In this document: one piece after another, positions 1 through 10,015 of the stretch
Position numbering within the stretch: position 1 is the stretch's first letter
Layout: every line of letters starts with the position of its first letter
NCBI RefSeq assembly: GCF_050003625.1
Contig: NC_134398.1
Location: forward strand, 203,898,313-203,962,312
DNA from: Haematobia irritans
Taxonomy: Eukaryota; Arthropoda; Insecta; Diptera; Muscidae
Direction: 5' to 3'
DNA: 64,000 bases
Translations under genes and position numbers: made by a program
The notes under the pieces: generated by a model
Told to the model about the DNA's origin: nothing
Seen by the model: the letters and a program-made list of their open reading frames with translations, nothing else
The model's database searches: none

Positions 1-2
1 AG

Positions 3-1028
3 GAATTTCGTGTTTTGGTAAAATACTGTTTTCTGAAGGGAAAAAATACGGTGGAAGCAAAAACTTGGCTTGATAATGTGTTTCCGGACTCTTCCCCAGG
101 GAAATCAACAATAATTGATTGGTATGCGAAATTCAAGCGTGGTGAAATGAGCACGGAGGACGGTGAACGCTGTGGACGCCCGAAAGAGGTGGTTACCGAC
201 GAAAACATCAAAAAAATCCACAAAAAAATGAATGACCGTAAAATGAACTTGATCGAGATAGCAGAGGCCTTAAAGATATCAAAGGAACGTGTTGGTCATA
301 TCATTCATTAATATTTGGATATGCGGAAGCTCTGTGCAAAATGGGTGCCGCGCGAGCTCACATTTGACCAAAAACAACGTGTTGATGATTCTGAGCGGTG
401 TTTGCAGCTGTTAACTCGTAATACACCCGAGTTTTTCCTTCGATATGTGGCTTTGGATGAAACATGGCTCCATCACTACACTTCCGAGTCCAATCGACAG
501 TCGGCTGAGTGGACAGCGACCGGTGAACCGTCTCCGAAACGTGGAAAGACTCAAAAGTCCGCTGGCAAAGTAATGGCCTCTGTTTTTTGGGATGCGCATG
601 GAATAGTTTTTATCGATTATCTTGAGAAGGGAAAAACCATCAACAGTGACTATTATATGGCGTTATTGGAGCGTTTGAAGGTCGAAATCGCGGCAAAACG
701 GCCCCATATGAAGAAGAAAAAAGTGTTGTTCCACCAAGACAACGCACCGTGCCACAAGTAGTTGAGAACGATGGCAAAAATTCATGAATTGGGCTTCGAA
801 TTGCTTCCCCACCCGTATTCTCCAGATCTGGCCCCCAGCGACTTTTTCTGGTTCTCAGACCTCAAAAGAATGCTCGCAGGGAAAAAATTTGGCTGCAATG
901 AAGAGGTGATCGCCGAAACTGAGGCCTATTTTGAGGCAAAACCGAAGAAGTACTATCAAAATGGTATCAAAAAATTGGAAGGTCATCATAATCGTTGTAT
1001 AGCTCTTGAAGGGAACTATGTTGAATAA
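3..1028 (+). pseudogene. mariner transposase, broken by two in-frame stops
   Basis: Cut-and-paste transposase that would bind the element's terminal repeats and cut at TA sites. One reading frame runs from base 3 to the TAA at 1026-1028, interrupted by TAA at 309-311 and TAG at 759-761. The N-terminal third is the helix-turn-helix region (KSTIIDWYAKFKRGE, then RPKEVV). The linker motif appears as WVPREL. Catalytic aspartates lie in LDETW (codon 456-458), in HQDNAPCH just before the second stop, and in PDLAPSDFF. Mariner has 34 residues between the second and third aspartates. Here there are 33, because one proline codon is missing from HPPYSP. In-frame residue losses also appear near KKMNDR and KQRVDD when compared with Himar1 as I recall it. 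Clearly dead, but little diverged. The start codon is outside the window. Confidence 0.93.
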
Positions 1029-1070
1029 TAAAAACGAATTTTGACCAAAAAAAATGTGTTTTTCTTTGTT

Positions 1071-1097
1071 AGACCGGGGACTTATCAGCCAACCTGT
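1071..1097 (+). repeat. mariner 3' inverted terminal repeat
   Basis: Begins AGACCGGGGACTTATCAGCC and ends AACCTGT, followed by TA. It appears undamaged even though the transposase is broken, so the copy could once have been mobilised in trans. Confidence 0.9.
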
Positions 1098-1099
1098 TA

Positions 1100-1370
1100 T
1101 ATGGAACACGTTCTTCAAGAAGACATGGATTTGACGATGTGAGAAATGCTTAGAAGAGATGGACGTAGGCCACGACGAGGTCCACCTCGGTGTAATACTA
1201 AATCGGTTCCGAGGTGGAAAGTATACAATCGGGGTGAAGCAGGATCAGGGCTTGTGGACGCAGGGCCTGCATAAAGCACTTTCCCCCTCTCACCCGCATA
1301 AAACTCATCAGACAGATGTCAAAGAAAATTTCTATATCCGATATAACTTTATTTTACATCATAGGAATTA
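1100..1370 (+). repeat. repeat R, copy 1 (unclassified dispersed sequence)
   Basis: The mariner lies at the edge of this sequence. It shares patches with 9750-9945 in the same order: a GTTCTT...CAAGAAGAC block, GATTT..CGATGT.AGAAATG, and CCACGACG..GTCCACCTCG..GTAAT. In one frame both copies give a similar short peptide (V/MEHVL or VEQVL, then DL.M.EM). The GC content is higher than the surroundings, as in decayed coding DNA. The source element is not recognised. Confidence 0.4.
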
Positions 1371-1382
1371 ACTAAATTTAGT

Positions 1383-1485
1383 TAGGTATAGTGGCACCCC
1401 GTTATTTCTGGCTCATTTAGAATTTTCTGTCCATGGTGGTACCAAACAGGTTCTCTCTTATCAATGAGTACTGCCAGATTCTACA
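1383..1485 (-). repeat. decayed SINE fragment (3' body)
   Basis: The order of motifs matches the minus-strand SINE at 33826-34109: GTGGCA.CCCG, GGCTCATTTAGA, GTCCA..GTGGTACCA, then TCTCTTATCAATGAGTACTGCC. It is heavily diverged and lacks the tRNA-like head. Confidence 0.6.
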
Positions 1486-1504
1486 CGCTCACAAAAAATC
1501 GCTT

Positions 1505-2640
1505 CTGTAACATATACTCCCAAACATATTTTGCTTCAAGCATATACATTTTTGGGTATTGCCCAAACATTTATATGTTTGATCTCTTCCAATATATAAT
1601 ATGTTTGAAAGCATATTAGTCTAAACAATATATGTTTGGGTACTCTAAGTTCCAAACATTTTGTATTTTTGCATCCAAATTCAATAATGTTGTCTTCCAA
1701 AAAACAATATGTTATTATGTGAACATATAATATGTTTGGAAGCATTTTGCACCCAAAAATATTATATGCTTTAAAAAAATTCTCCCAAACAATATTGTGC
1801 TCAAAATTTTATTTATATATATATATATTTACAATCATAATGAATTATGAAAATAAACAGGTAATGACCTGAATGCTCAAAATTTTGTTTCTGCCCAATT
1901 GTATATTCCCCCACATCTTTCTCACTTCCACGAGATTTTTTAGTTCTTAGCACCTTTTTCTGTAATACAAACATTGTAGAAGAAATTATTCAATTGTATG
2001 ATTTTTTTATTTTAATTTTAACTTTTGCCGGACAGGGATTCGAACAGCGGACCACACAGTTTGTAAGGATCAAAGAAGTAGCTGATCAATTGCCCAAGGA
2101 AAAATAAAATGGTAATTTTGTAATAACAAGCAACAACCACCAACTTAATTCAATATCGCTCCCTGTTAAATAGCGCTCCAAGTTACTAAACACATATATG
2201 TTTATAGGCTATTTCTAAATTAATATATGTTTGCATCCAAGCATATTATATTTAAAAACATTTTATGTCCCAAACATAATATGTTCTAGCATATTAACAT
2301 ATATGTCCCAAACATGTTATGCTAGTTTATGAACATTATATGCTTGCACTCAAAAATATTGTGTTTAAAAATTTGTGTTCCAAACATATAATGTTTATAG
2401 CCAAACATATGAAAAACAGTCTTTTTCATCCGTGTATATTTAGCTCAATGAACCCTCTATTAAATAACACATTTCCATCACACATTGATTGGAATTACTG
2501 GAATCATATTGGACCCCAAAAAAAAATATTTTCCCATAATAAATCGAAAATTGAAAATTACAGTTTTTATTCCATTCAATACGAACAATAAACCAAACAT
2601 ATACATATATCTAAAAACCAAAACATAACAAAGATTTGTT
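1505..2640. repeat. AT-rich region of palindromic ACATAT / CAAACATATTATGTTTG units with an E-like core
   Basis: Two blocks (about 1505-1800 and 2200-2420) are dense in short near-palindromes of the form CAAACATA..TATGTTTG. Between them, 1890-2075 is homologous to the E elements at 20280-20400 and 21800-21960 (TTCTCACTTCCACGA, then TTAGTTCTTAGCACC), including its tRNA-like segment. No gene is seen. It is probably a diverged relative of the E family in foldback-like DNA. Confidence 0.55.
2033..2075 (-). repeat. tRNA-like 3' half (box B) in an E-like repeat
   Basis: On the minus strand GTCCGCTGTTCGAATCCC contains a good Pol III box B (GTTCGAATCCC). Upstream the A-box half is eroded. It matches the module at 21929-22004. 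Not a functional tRNA. Confidence 0.55.
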
Positions 2641-3214
2641 ATCATTCAAAAAAATTACCGCTACTAAAATAGTTCACTAAACTCTATAGAACTATAAAAT
2701 AGTCCAATGGAAAAGAAATGACGCCGTCGTCTTAATTCAGAATTTTGTCATTCAGAAAAAATAATCCACACACTCTGAAGAACTTTTATGGAACGTAAAC
2801 AGAAAAAAACAGAAAATCATAAAAAGGCCTATATAAAAGAGAATCGAACAAAAAAAACAAATATGTAGAATTATTAACAAGTTATCTTAACCTAAATAGT
2901 GTAAAAAAAAAGATAACACATGGACACATAAATGACGAGGTGAAAACTCAAGAAAAATGTTGTCATTCTTTTTATTTCAAAATGTTTTTGTTGAGACCAT
3001 CTCATTGAGTGGCATAATATCAGGGCTAGACAAGAATATTACGTGAAAAACGAATAAAAGAAATCGTTGGCCATTGACCATAGGTGACAAAAACACCTGG
3101 AATGTAGTTTTGAACTTGGAAGACCTTACCTTACATCATATAAAGAGTGAGAGAACAAATGTATAAGAAAGCGACCTCTGGCCACAAAAATTTGATATAT
3201 TCAAAAACACTCAC
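2641..3214. other. AT-rich sequence without recognisable features
   Basis: No open frame, tRNA or repeat match to other parts of the window was seen here. Confidence 0.5.
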
Positions 3215-4020
3215 GAGGAAATTCTATAGAAATTTTATCTTTAGAGAAATTTTCATCAAAAATTTGTATTTGGCGAAAATTTCATCAACATTTTGTCTTT
3301 AGAGAAAGTTTCATCGGAAGTTTGTTTTGAGAGAAAATTTCATCGAAATTTTGTCTTTAGAGAACATTTCATCGAAATTTTTTATTTAGAAAAAATTTCA
3401 TAGAAATTTTGTCGTTAGAAAAAAATTCATAGAAATTTCATCTTTAGAGAAAATTTTATGGAAATTTTGTCGTTCGAGAAAATGTCATAAACATTTTGTC
3501 TTTAGAAAAATTTCATAGAAATTTTGTCTTTAGAGAAAATTTCATAGAAATTTTGTCTTTCGAAAAAATGTCATATTAGTTTTAATTTTAGAGAAATTTC
3601 ATAGATATTTTAACTTTAGAGAAAATTTCATAGAAATTTTAACTTTAGAGAATATTTTATAGAAGTCTTAACTTTAGAGAAAATTTCATAAAAATGTTGT
3701 CTGTGTTTTAGAGATATTTCATAGAAATTTTAACTACATAGAAACTTTCATAGAAATTTTTACTTTTGGAAAAATTTTCCATTTTAGAGAACATTTCATA
3801 GAAATTTTAAATTTAGAGAAAATTTCATAGAAATTTCAAGTTTACAGAAAATTTTAAGAAATATTAATTTTAGAGAAAATTTTAACTTTAGAGAAAATTT
3901 CATAAAAAAAAAATTATAAAAATTTTAAATTTTGAGAAAATGTCAAAGAAATTTTTACTTTATAGAATATTTCATAGAAATTTTGTCATTAGAAAAAATG
4001 TTATAGAAATTTTGTCGTTA

Positions 4021-4885
4021 GAGAATATTTCATCACAATTTTGTTGTTCGAAAAAATGTCATAGAAATTTTAATTTTAGAGATATTTCATAAAAAATTTT
4101 ACTTAAGAGAAATTTCATAGAAATTTCAAGTTTAGAAACAATTTTATAGAAATTTTAACTTTAGAGAAAATTCCTGAAAATTTTCAATTTTAGAGAAAAT
4201 TCCATACAAATTTTCACTTTTAGAGAATTTTTTAAGAAATTTTATACTTTAGAGAAAATTTCATAGAAATTTTAACTTTGGAGAAAATTTCATAGAAATT
4301 TTAACGTTAGAGAATATTTCATCACAATTTTGTTGTTCGAAAAAATGTCATAGAAATTTTAATTTTAGAGATATTTCATAAAAAATTTTACTTAAGAGAA
4401 ATTTCATAGAAATTTCAAGTTTAGAAACAATTTTATAGAAATTTTAACTTTAGAGAAAATTCCTGAAAATTTTCAATTTTAGAGAAAATTCCATACAAAT
4501 TTTCACTTTTAGAGAATTTTTTAAGAAATTTTATACTTTAGAGAAAATTTCATAGAAATTTTAACTTTGGAGAAAATTTCATAGAAATTTTAACGTTAGA
4601 GAATATTTCATCACAATTTTGTTGTTCGAAAAAATGTCATAGAAATTTTAATTTTAGAGATATTTCATAAAAAATTTTACTTAAGAGAAATTTCATAGAA
4701 ATTTCAAGTTTAGAAACAATTTTATAGAAATTTTAACTTTAGAGAAAATTCCAGAAAATTTTCAATTTTAGAGAAACTTCCATACAAATTTTCACTTTTA
4801 GAGAGTTTTTTTAGAAATTTTATACTTTAGAGAAAATTTCATAGAAATTTTAACTTTAGAGAAAATTATAGAAATTTTAACTTTA
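4021..4885 (+). repeat. 289-bp higher-order tandem repeat, three copies
   Basis: The landmark GAGAATATTTCATCACAATT recurs at 4021, 4310 and 4599, a spacing of exactly 289 bp each time. The first two units look almost identical and the third diverges towards its end. 289 is close to ten 29-bp monomers. Confidence 0.88.
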
Positions 4886-7239
4886 GAAAAAAATCTAGAA
4901 AATTTTCAATTTTAAAGAAAATTTCATACAAATTTTCGCTTTTAGAGATTTTTTTTTTAGAAATTTTATACTTTAGGGAAAATTTCATAGAAATTTTTAC
5001 TTTAGAGAAAATTTCATAGAAATTTTAACTTTGGAGAAAATTTTAATTTTAGAGAAATTTCATAGAAATTTTAATTTATATGAAAATGTTGTCCTTAAAT
5101 CTCTATGAAATTTTTACGGTAGAGAAAATTTCATAGAAATTTGCCTTTAGATGTAATTTCATAGAAATGTTTTCGTTTCACCACAATTCATAGAAATTTT
5201 GGCGTTTCATCACAAATTTGTCGTTATAAAAAATGTAATAAAAATTTTAAATTTAGAGAAATTTCATAGAAATTTTAACTTTAGAGAAAATTTCATAGAA
5301 ATTTTAACGTTAGAGAAAATTTCATCACAATTTTGTCGTTCGAAAAAATGTCATAGAAATTTTAATTTTAGAGAAATTTCATAAAAATTTTTATTTAAGA
5401 GAAATTTCATAGAAATTTTAATGTTAGAAACAATTTTATAGAAATTTTAACTTTAGAGAAAATTTTCAATTTTAGAAAAAAATCCATACAAATTTTCACT
5501 TTTAGAGAATTTTTTTTTTTAGAAATTTTTACAATAGAGAAAATTTTATAGAAATTTTTACTTTAGAGAAAATTTCATAGAAATTTTAACTTTGGAGAAG
5601 ATTTTAATTTTAGAGAAATTTCATAGAAATTTTAATATATATGAAAATTTTGTCCTTATATCTCTATGAAATTTTGTAATTTTAGAGAAATTTCATAGAA
5701 ATTTTAACTTTAGAGAAAATTTCATAGAAATTTTAACATTAGAGAAAATTTCATAGAAATTTCAATTTTAGAGAAAATTTAAATATCAATTTTAGAAAAA
5801 AATTTTATAAAAATATTAATTTTAGAGAAAATTCAATAAAAATTGTAACTTTATAGAAAATTTCATAAAAAATTTTATTATATAGAAAAAATTGCATGGA
5901 ATTTGTGCCTTCGAAACAATTTCATAGAAGTTTTGTTTTTTAAGAAAATTTCATAGAAATTCTGTGTTTGGAGAAACTTTCATAGAGAAATTTAGAGAAA
6001 ATTCCAGAAAATTTTCAATTTTAGAGAAACTTCCATACAAATTTTCACTTTTAGAGAGTTTTTTTAGAAATTTTATACTTTAGAGAAAATTTCATAGAAA
6101 TTTTAACTTTAGAGAAAATTATAAAAATTTTAACTTTAGAAAAAAATCTAGAAAATTTTCAATTTTAAAGAAAATTTCATACAAATTTTCGCTTTTAGAG
6201 ATTTTTTTTTTAGAAATTTTATACTTTAGGGAAAATTTCATAGAAATTTTTACTTTAGAGAAAATTTCATAGAAATTTTAACTTTGGAGAAAATTTTAAT
6301 TTTAGAGAAATTTCATAGAAATTTTAATTTATATGAAAATGTTGTCCTTAAATCTCTATGAAATTTTTACGGTAGAGAAAATTTCATAGAAATTTGCCTT
6401 TAGATGTAATTTCATAGAAATGTTTTCGTTTCACCACAATTCATAGAAATTTTGGCGTTTCATCACAAATTTGTCGTTATAAAAAATGTAATAAAAATTT
6501 TAAATTTAGAGAAATTTCATAGAAATTTTAACTTTAGAGAAAATTTCATAGAAATTTTAACGTTAGAGAAAATTTCATCACAATTTTGTCGTTCGAAAAA
6601 ATGTCATAGAAATTTTAATTTTAGAGAAATTTCATAAAAATTTTTATTTAAGAGAAATTTCATAGAAATTTTAATGTTAGAAACAATTTTATAGAAATTT
6701 TAACTTTAGAGAAAATTTTCAATTTTAGAAAAAAATCCATACAAATTTTCACTTTTAGAGAATTTTTTTTTTAGAAATTTTTACAATAGAGAAAATTTTA
6801 TAGAAATTTTTACTTTAGAGAAAATTTCATAGAAATTTTAACTTTGGAGAAGATTTTAATTTTAGAGAAATTTCATAGAAATTTTAATATATATGAAAAT
6901 TTTGTCCTTATATCTCTATGAAATTTTGTAATTTTAGAAAAATTTCATAGAAATTTTAACTTTAGAGAAAATTTCATAGAAATTTTAACATTAGAGAAAA
7001 TTTCATAGAAATTTCAATTTTAGAGAAAATTTAAATATCAATTTTAGAAAAAAATTTTATAAAAATATTAATTTTAGAGAAAATTCAATAAAAATTGTAA
7101 CTTTATAGAAAATTTCATAAAAAATTTTATTATATAGAAAAAATTGCATGGAATTTGTGCCTTCGAAACAATTTCATAGAAGTTTTGTTTTTTAAGAAAA
7201 TTTCATAGAAATTCTGTGTTTGGAGAAACTTTCATAGAA
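4741..7239 (+). repeat. 1253-bp tandem segmental duplication within satellite B
   Basis: Copy 1 (about 4741-5987) and copy 2 (about 5994-7239) are offset by 1253 bp, or 1252 bp after a one-base T-tract difference. By eye only a handful of differences separate them: a G/A near 4871/6124, the T-run near 5511/6763 and one base near 5685/6937. The event must be recent compared with the age of the monomers. Confidence 0.9.
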
Positions 7240-7747
7240 ATTTTAGGTTATGAAAATTTCATAGAAATTTTGTTTTTTTAAGAACATTTCATAGAAATTC
7301 TGTGTTTGGAGAAACTTTTATAGACATTTTGTCATTAGAGAAAATATCATAGAAATTTTGTAGTTAGAAAAAATGTCATCGAAATTTTGGTCTTTGGAGA
7401 AAATTTCATAGAAATTTTGTCATTAGAGAAAATATCATAGAAATTTTGTCTTTAGAAAAAATTTCATCAAAATTTTGTCTTTGGAGAAAATTTCATCGAA
7501 ATTTTGTCTTTGGAGAAAATTTCATCACAATTTTCTTTTTAGAAAAAATGTCATCGAAATTTTGTCGTTGGAGAAAATGTCATAGAAATTTCGGGAAAAT
7601 TTCACAGCATTTTCGTCCTTCGATAAAATTTCATAAAAATTTTGTCTTTGGAGAAAACTTTATAAAATTTCATACAAAGTTTGTCTTTAGAGAAAATTTT
7701 ATAGAAATTTCCAGTTTAGAGAAAATTTCATAATAATTTCACTTTTA

Positions 7748-7979
7748 AGGTGAGTATTAAGTTCGAGTTTAGCCGCAAAAACCGAAACTAAATCGAGTTT
7801 AGCCGCTAAAATCGAAAACAGTATAAAATTGTACCACTTTGATGCAAATTGTATTAAAATTTGATGGGGAATATCCCAAAGCAACTTTTCACAAAGTTTA
7901 TATTTTTTTAATGGACTATTAAAGAAAAGTAATCGTGAAAAAATGGCGATTTTAGCGGCTAAACTCGAAGTTAAATTTT
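7748..7979 (-). mobile_element. MITE T, copy A (about 232 bp)
   Basis: Terminal inverted repeats begin AGGTGAGTATTAAGTTCGAG and continue TTTAGCCGCTAAAATCG. The right end reads CGATTTTAGCGGCTAAACTCG before it decays. The length agrees with copy B (24253-26252) once the LINE inside that copy is removed, and the interior matches it in reverse orientation. No coding capacity. It is inserted in satellite B. Confidence 0.82.
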
Positions 7980-8312
7980 AACTTTCATATAAATTTTGTC
8001 TTTAGAGAAAATGTCATAGAAATTTTGACTTTTTTCCTTCAAGAAATTTCGTCTTTAGAGAAAAATTTATAGAAATTTGATCTTTAGAGAAAATTTTATA
8101 AAAATTTTGGCTGTTTTTTTTTTTTTGATATTTTGTCTTTAAAACACTTCTATGTTTTTGGTCTTTAGAAAAAATTTCACAAAAATTTTGTGTTTCGGGA
8201 AAATTGCATAGGTATTTTGTCTTCCCAGAAAATTTTATTGAATTTTTTTCTTTCGAAAATGCCATAAACATTTTGTCTTTCAGGAAAATTTCATTAGATA
8301 AAATTTTCTAAA

Positions 8313-9689
8313 AAAAGATGTGAATAAAATGAAAAAAAAAAAAATTAAATTATAACATATTAAAATAATTTTAATTAAAGTTTTTACTCAGTTCATATAT
8401 TTTCAACCGGTATATTGGATTTAATTTCTCTCCCCCTCCATTTGAAAATCTTATCAATTGTGAAAAAAAAAACATACAAAGAATGAATACATTCATGAAG
8501 AAATATTTTTATTACCAGCTATGTTAACTGGAGAAACGGTCAACTCAGTCATTAGTCAAACATGGAAGAACTCAGACAAAAACCATAGCCAACATTACAA
8601 CAAATTGAAAAACATTTAGAATAATTAAACCCCCATCTTTTTTTTTTTTTTTTGAAACTCTTATCTCACCACAACATAGGGCCCATTCACTATGAAATGT
8701 ATCGTTAATTACACCACAATGCATTAGCAAAAGGGGGACAAGGCAAAAAAAGGCCAAAGATTACCTCAAGGGTTTACCTAGACGATATGAAATGGCTTTT
8801 ATTATATTTCTTGGTAATTCGTTCCGATTTCATCAAGAAGTACTAGGGCTTTTAGATAAAAAAAAAAAAAACAAACAACCCACACTGGAGGAAGAAAAAA
8901 CGAATGATATGTAATTGATTTGAATTTGTAATATGTAAGTATAGAAAATTTAATTTAAAATGGAATCCGATATACAGAAATATCACCACATCTGAAAAGC
9001 ACAGGTAGTGTTTAAAAATGATAGGTTAAGGGGGGAATTGGCGACGATGGTAGTGGGCAGAGTACAGAGTGGACACCAATTCCGAGTGTGGTTGTTGTGG
9101 ACTGTATTATAGGTTTATGGGACAGCAGGTGGATGTTTCCCTTTACACTAGGAGAAATGGACGTCAATCAGTGGTCATAATTTCTCAGAGCATGAGAAAT
9201 TATGACATCACATACATACAGAAACCAAGAGGTAAGAAAAAAAGACACAAGGTCGAGGGTTACAAATGTGAATTTTGGTTTTATTTGAGAGTTAGAGAAT
9301 GCTCACCGTTTGGGTTATTAAAAGGAATAGAATCATTGTATGTTGTTAATCTTAACAAGAAACCTACATACATATATGTTGTCTATGAGTGTTCATTCAC
9401 AATAGTTTAAGTAATTGGTAATTTCGATAAGTTTAAACTTCATAGATACATTAACAATTCACCATAATTCATAATAAATTCAGTTAATTCAAGATATTTA
9501 ACGGAAATGTATATAAGTGTATATAAGTCTAAACGCAAGGATAGACAGGTAGGATTCATTGTTTCTGATCCGATTTTGAAAAATGGAAAGAATGCTGGAG
9601 AAACAAGAATAGTGGCTTGTGCACACAACGGCTTACAACAGATGCTCAAATACGACAAGACTGAAAGGACGGCGAAGTGAGCTGATTCT
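8313..9689. other. AT-rich sequence, no recognised gene
   Basis: Holds homopolymer runs (T at 8637-8652, A at 8862-8873). An open frame of 113 codons at 9069-9410 (+) includes a CGCCGLYY segment but has no family resemblance, promoter or splice context that I can see. I do not support it as a gene. Confidence 0.45.
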
Positions 9690-9950
9690 TCAACCACTTG
9701 TTATTTGGCCACGCCTATTTCCGGAAATATCCGTATCTCCCTCCGAAACACAGTCAGCAAGATGGTACTGAATGAGTGTCACAGGGAGACTGTAAGCACA
9801 TATGTGGAGCAAGTTCTTTGCAACAAGAAGACCGAGTTTGATTTAGCGATGTCAGAAATGAAAGCGGGAGCGGGATGCAGACAAATAAAAAAACTGGACA
9901 TGACAACCACGACGGCGTCCACCTCGAAGTAATGCGAAAGCGTTGCCCAT
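9690..9950 (+). repeat. repeat R, copy 2, with a short open frame
   Basis: Shares ordered blocks with 1100-1370. An open frame at 9705-9932 gives 75 residues (...YVEQVLCNKKTEFDLAMSEM...) that partly aligns with the translated first copy, which carries a stop in the same stretch. This suggests a decayed coding piece of an unclassified mobile element. I do not recognise the protein. Confidence 0.4.
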
Positions 9951-10015
9951 GTGGCTGAGTTTTTAGTCGGTCTCGTTAACTGTGATTGAGTCCGGCACAC
10001 GGCATGTGGACGTGT

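Larger units (their letters stand above)
1..1097 (+). mobile_element. mariner element, irritans (Himar1-like) subfamily, left end cut by the window
   Basis: Remains of a Tc1/mariner DNA transposon. A transposase frame broken by two stops is followed by a 3' inverted terminal repeat at 1071-1097 that abuts a TA dinucleotide (1098-1099), the target site duplicated by mariner. From memory the terminal repeat matches Himar1 of Haematobia irritans over all 27 bases. The 5' terminal repeat lies before base 1, so total length cannot be measured; the family is about 1.3 kb. It sits in a degenerate repeat (R, 1100-1370) that has a relative at 9690-9950. Confidence 0.93.
3215..8312 (+). repeat. satellite B array (29-bp period), largest block
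   Basis: Degenerate tandem units with the recurring halves AGAGAAAATTTCATAG and AAATTTTGTCTTT (or AACTTT). The period is 29 bp where units are well preserved. It contains nested higher-order duplications (289 bp three times; about 1253 bp twice) and a TIR element at 7748-7979. Short open frames in it are artefacts of the repeat. Related blocks lie at 23231-24252 and 26253-26705. Confidence 0.92.

Noticed and set aside
15..311. Three separate proteins in the first kilobase
   Set aside because: All three frames are in the same phase and form one mariner transposase interrupted by TAA and TAG.
9069..9410. 113-codon open frame as a host gene
   Set aside because: No family resemblance; a frame of this size can occur by chance in this much sequence, and no neighbouring exon-like frame is seen.
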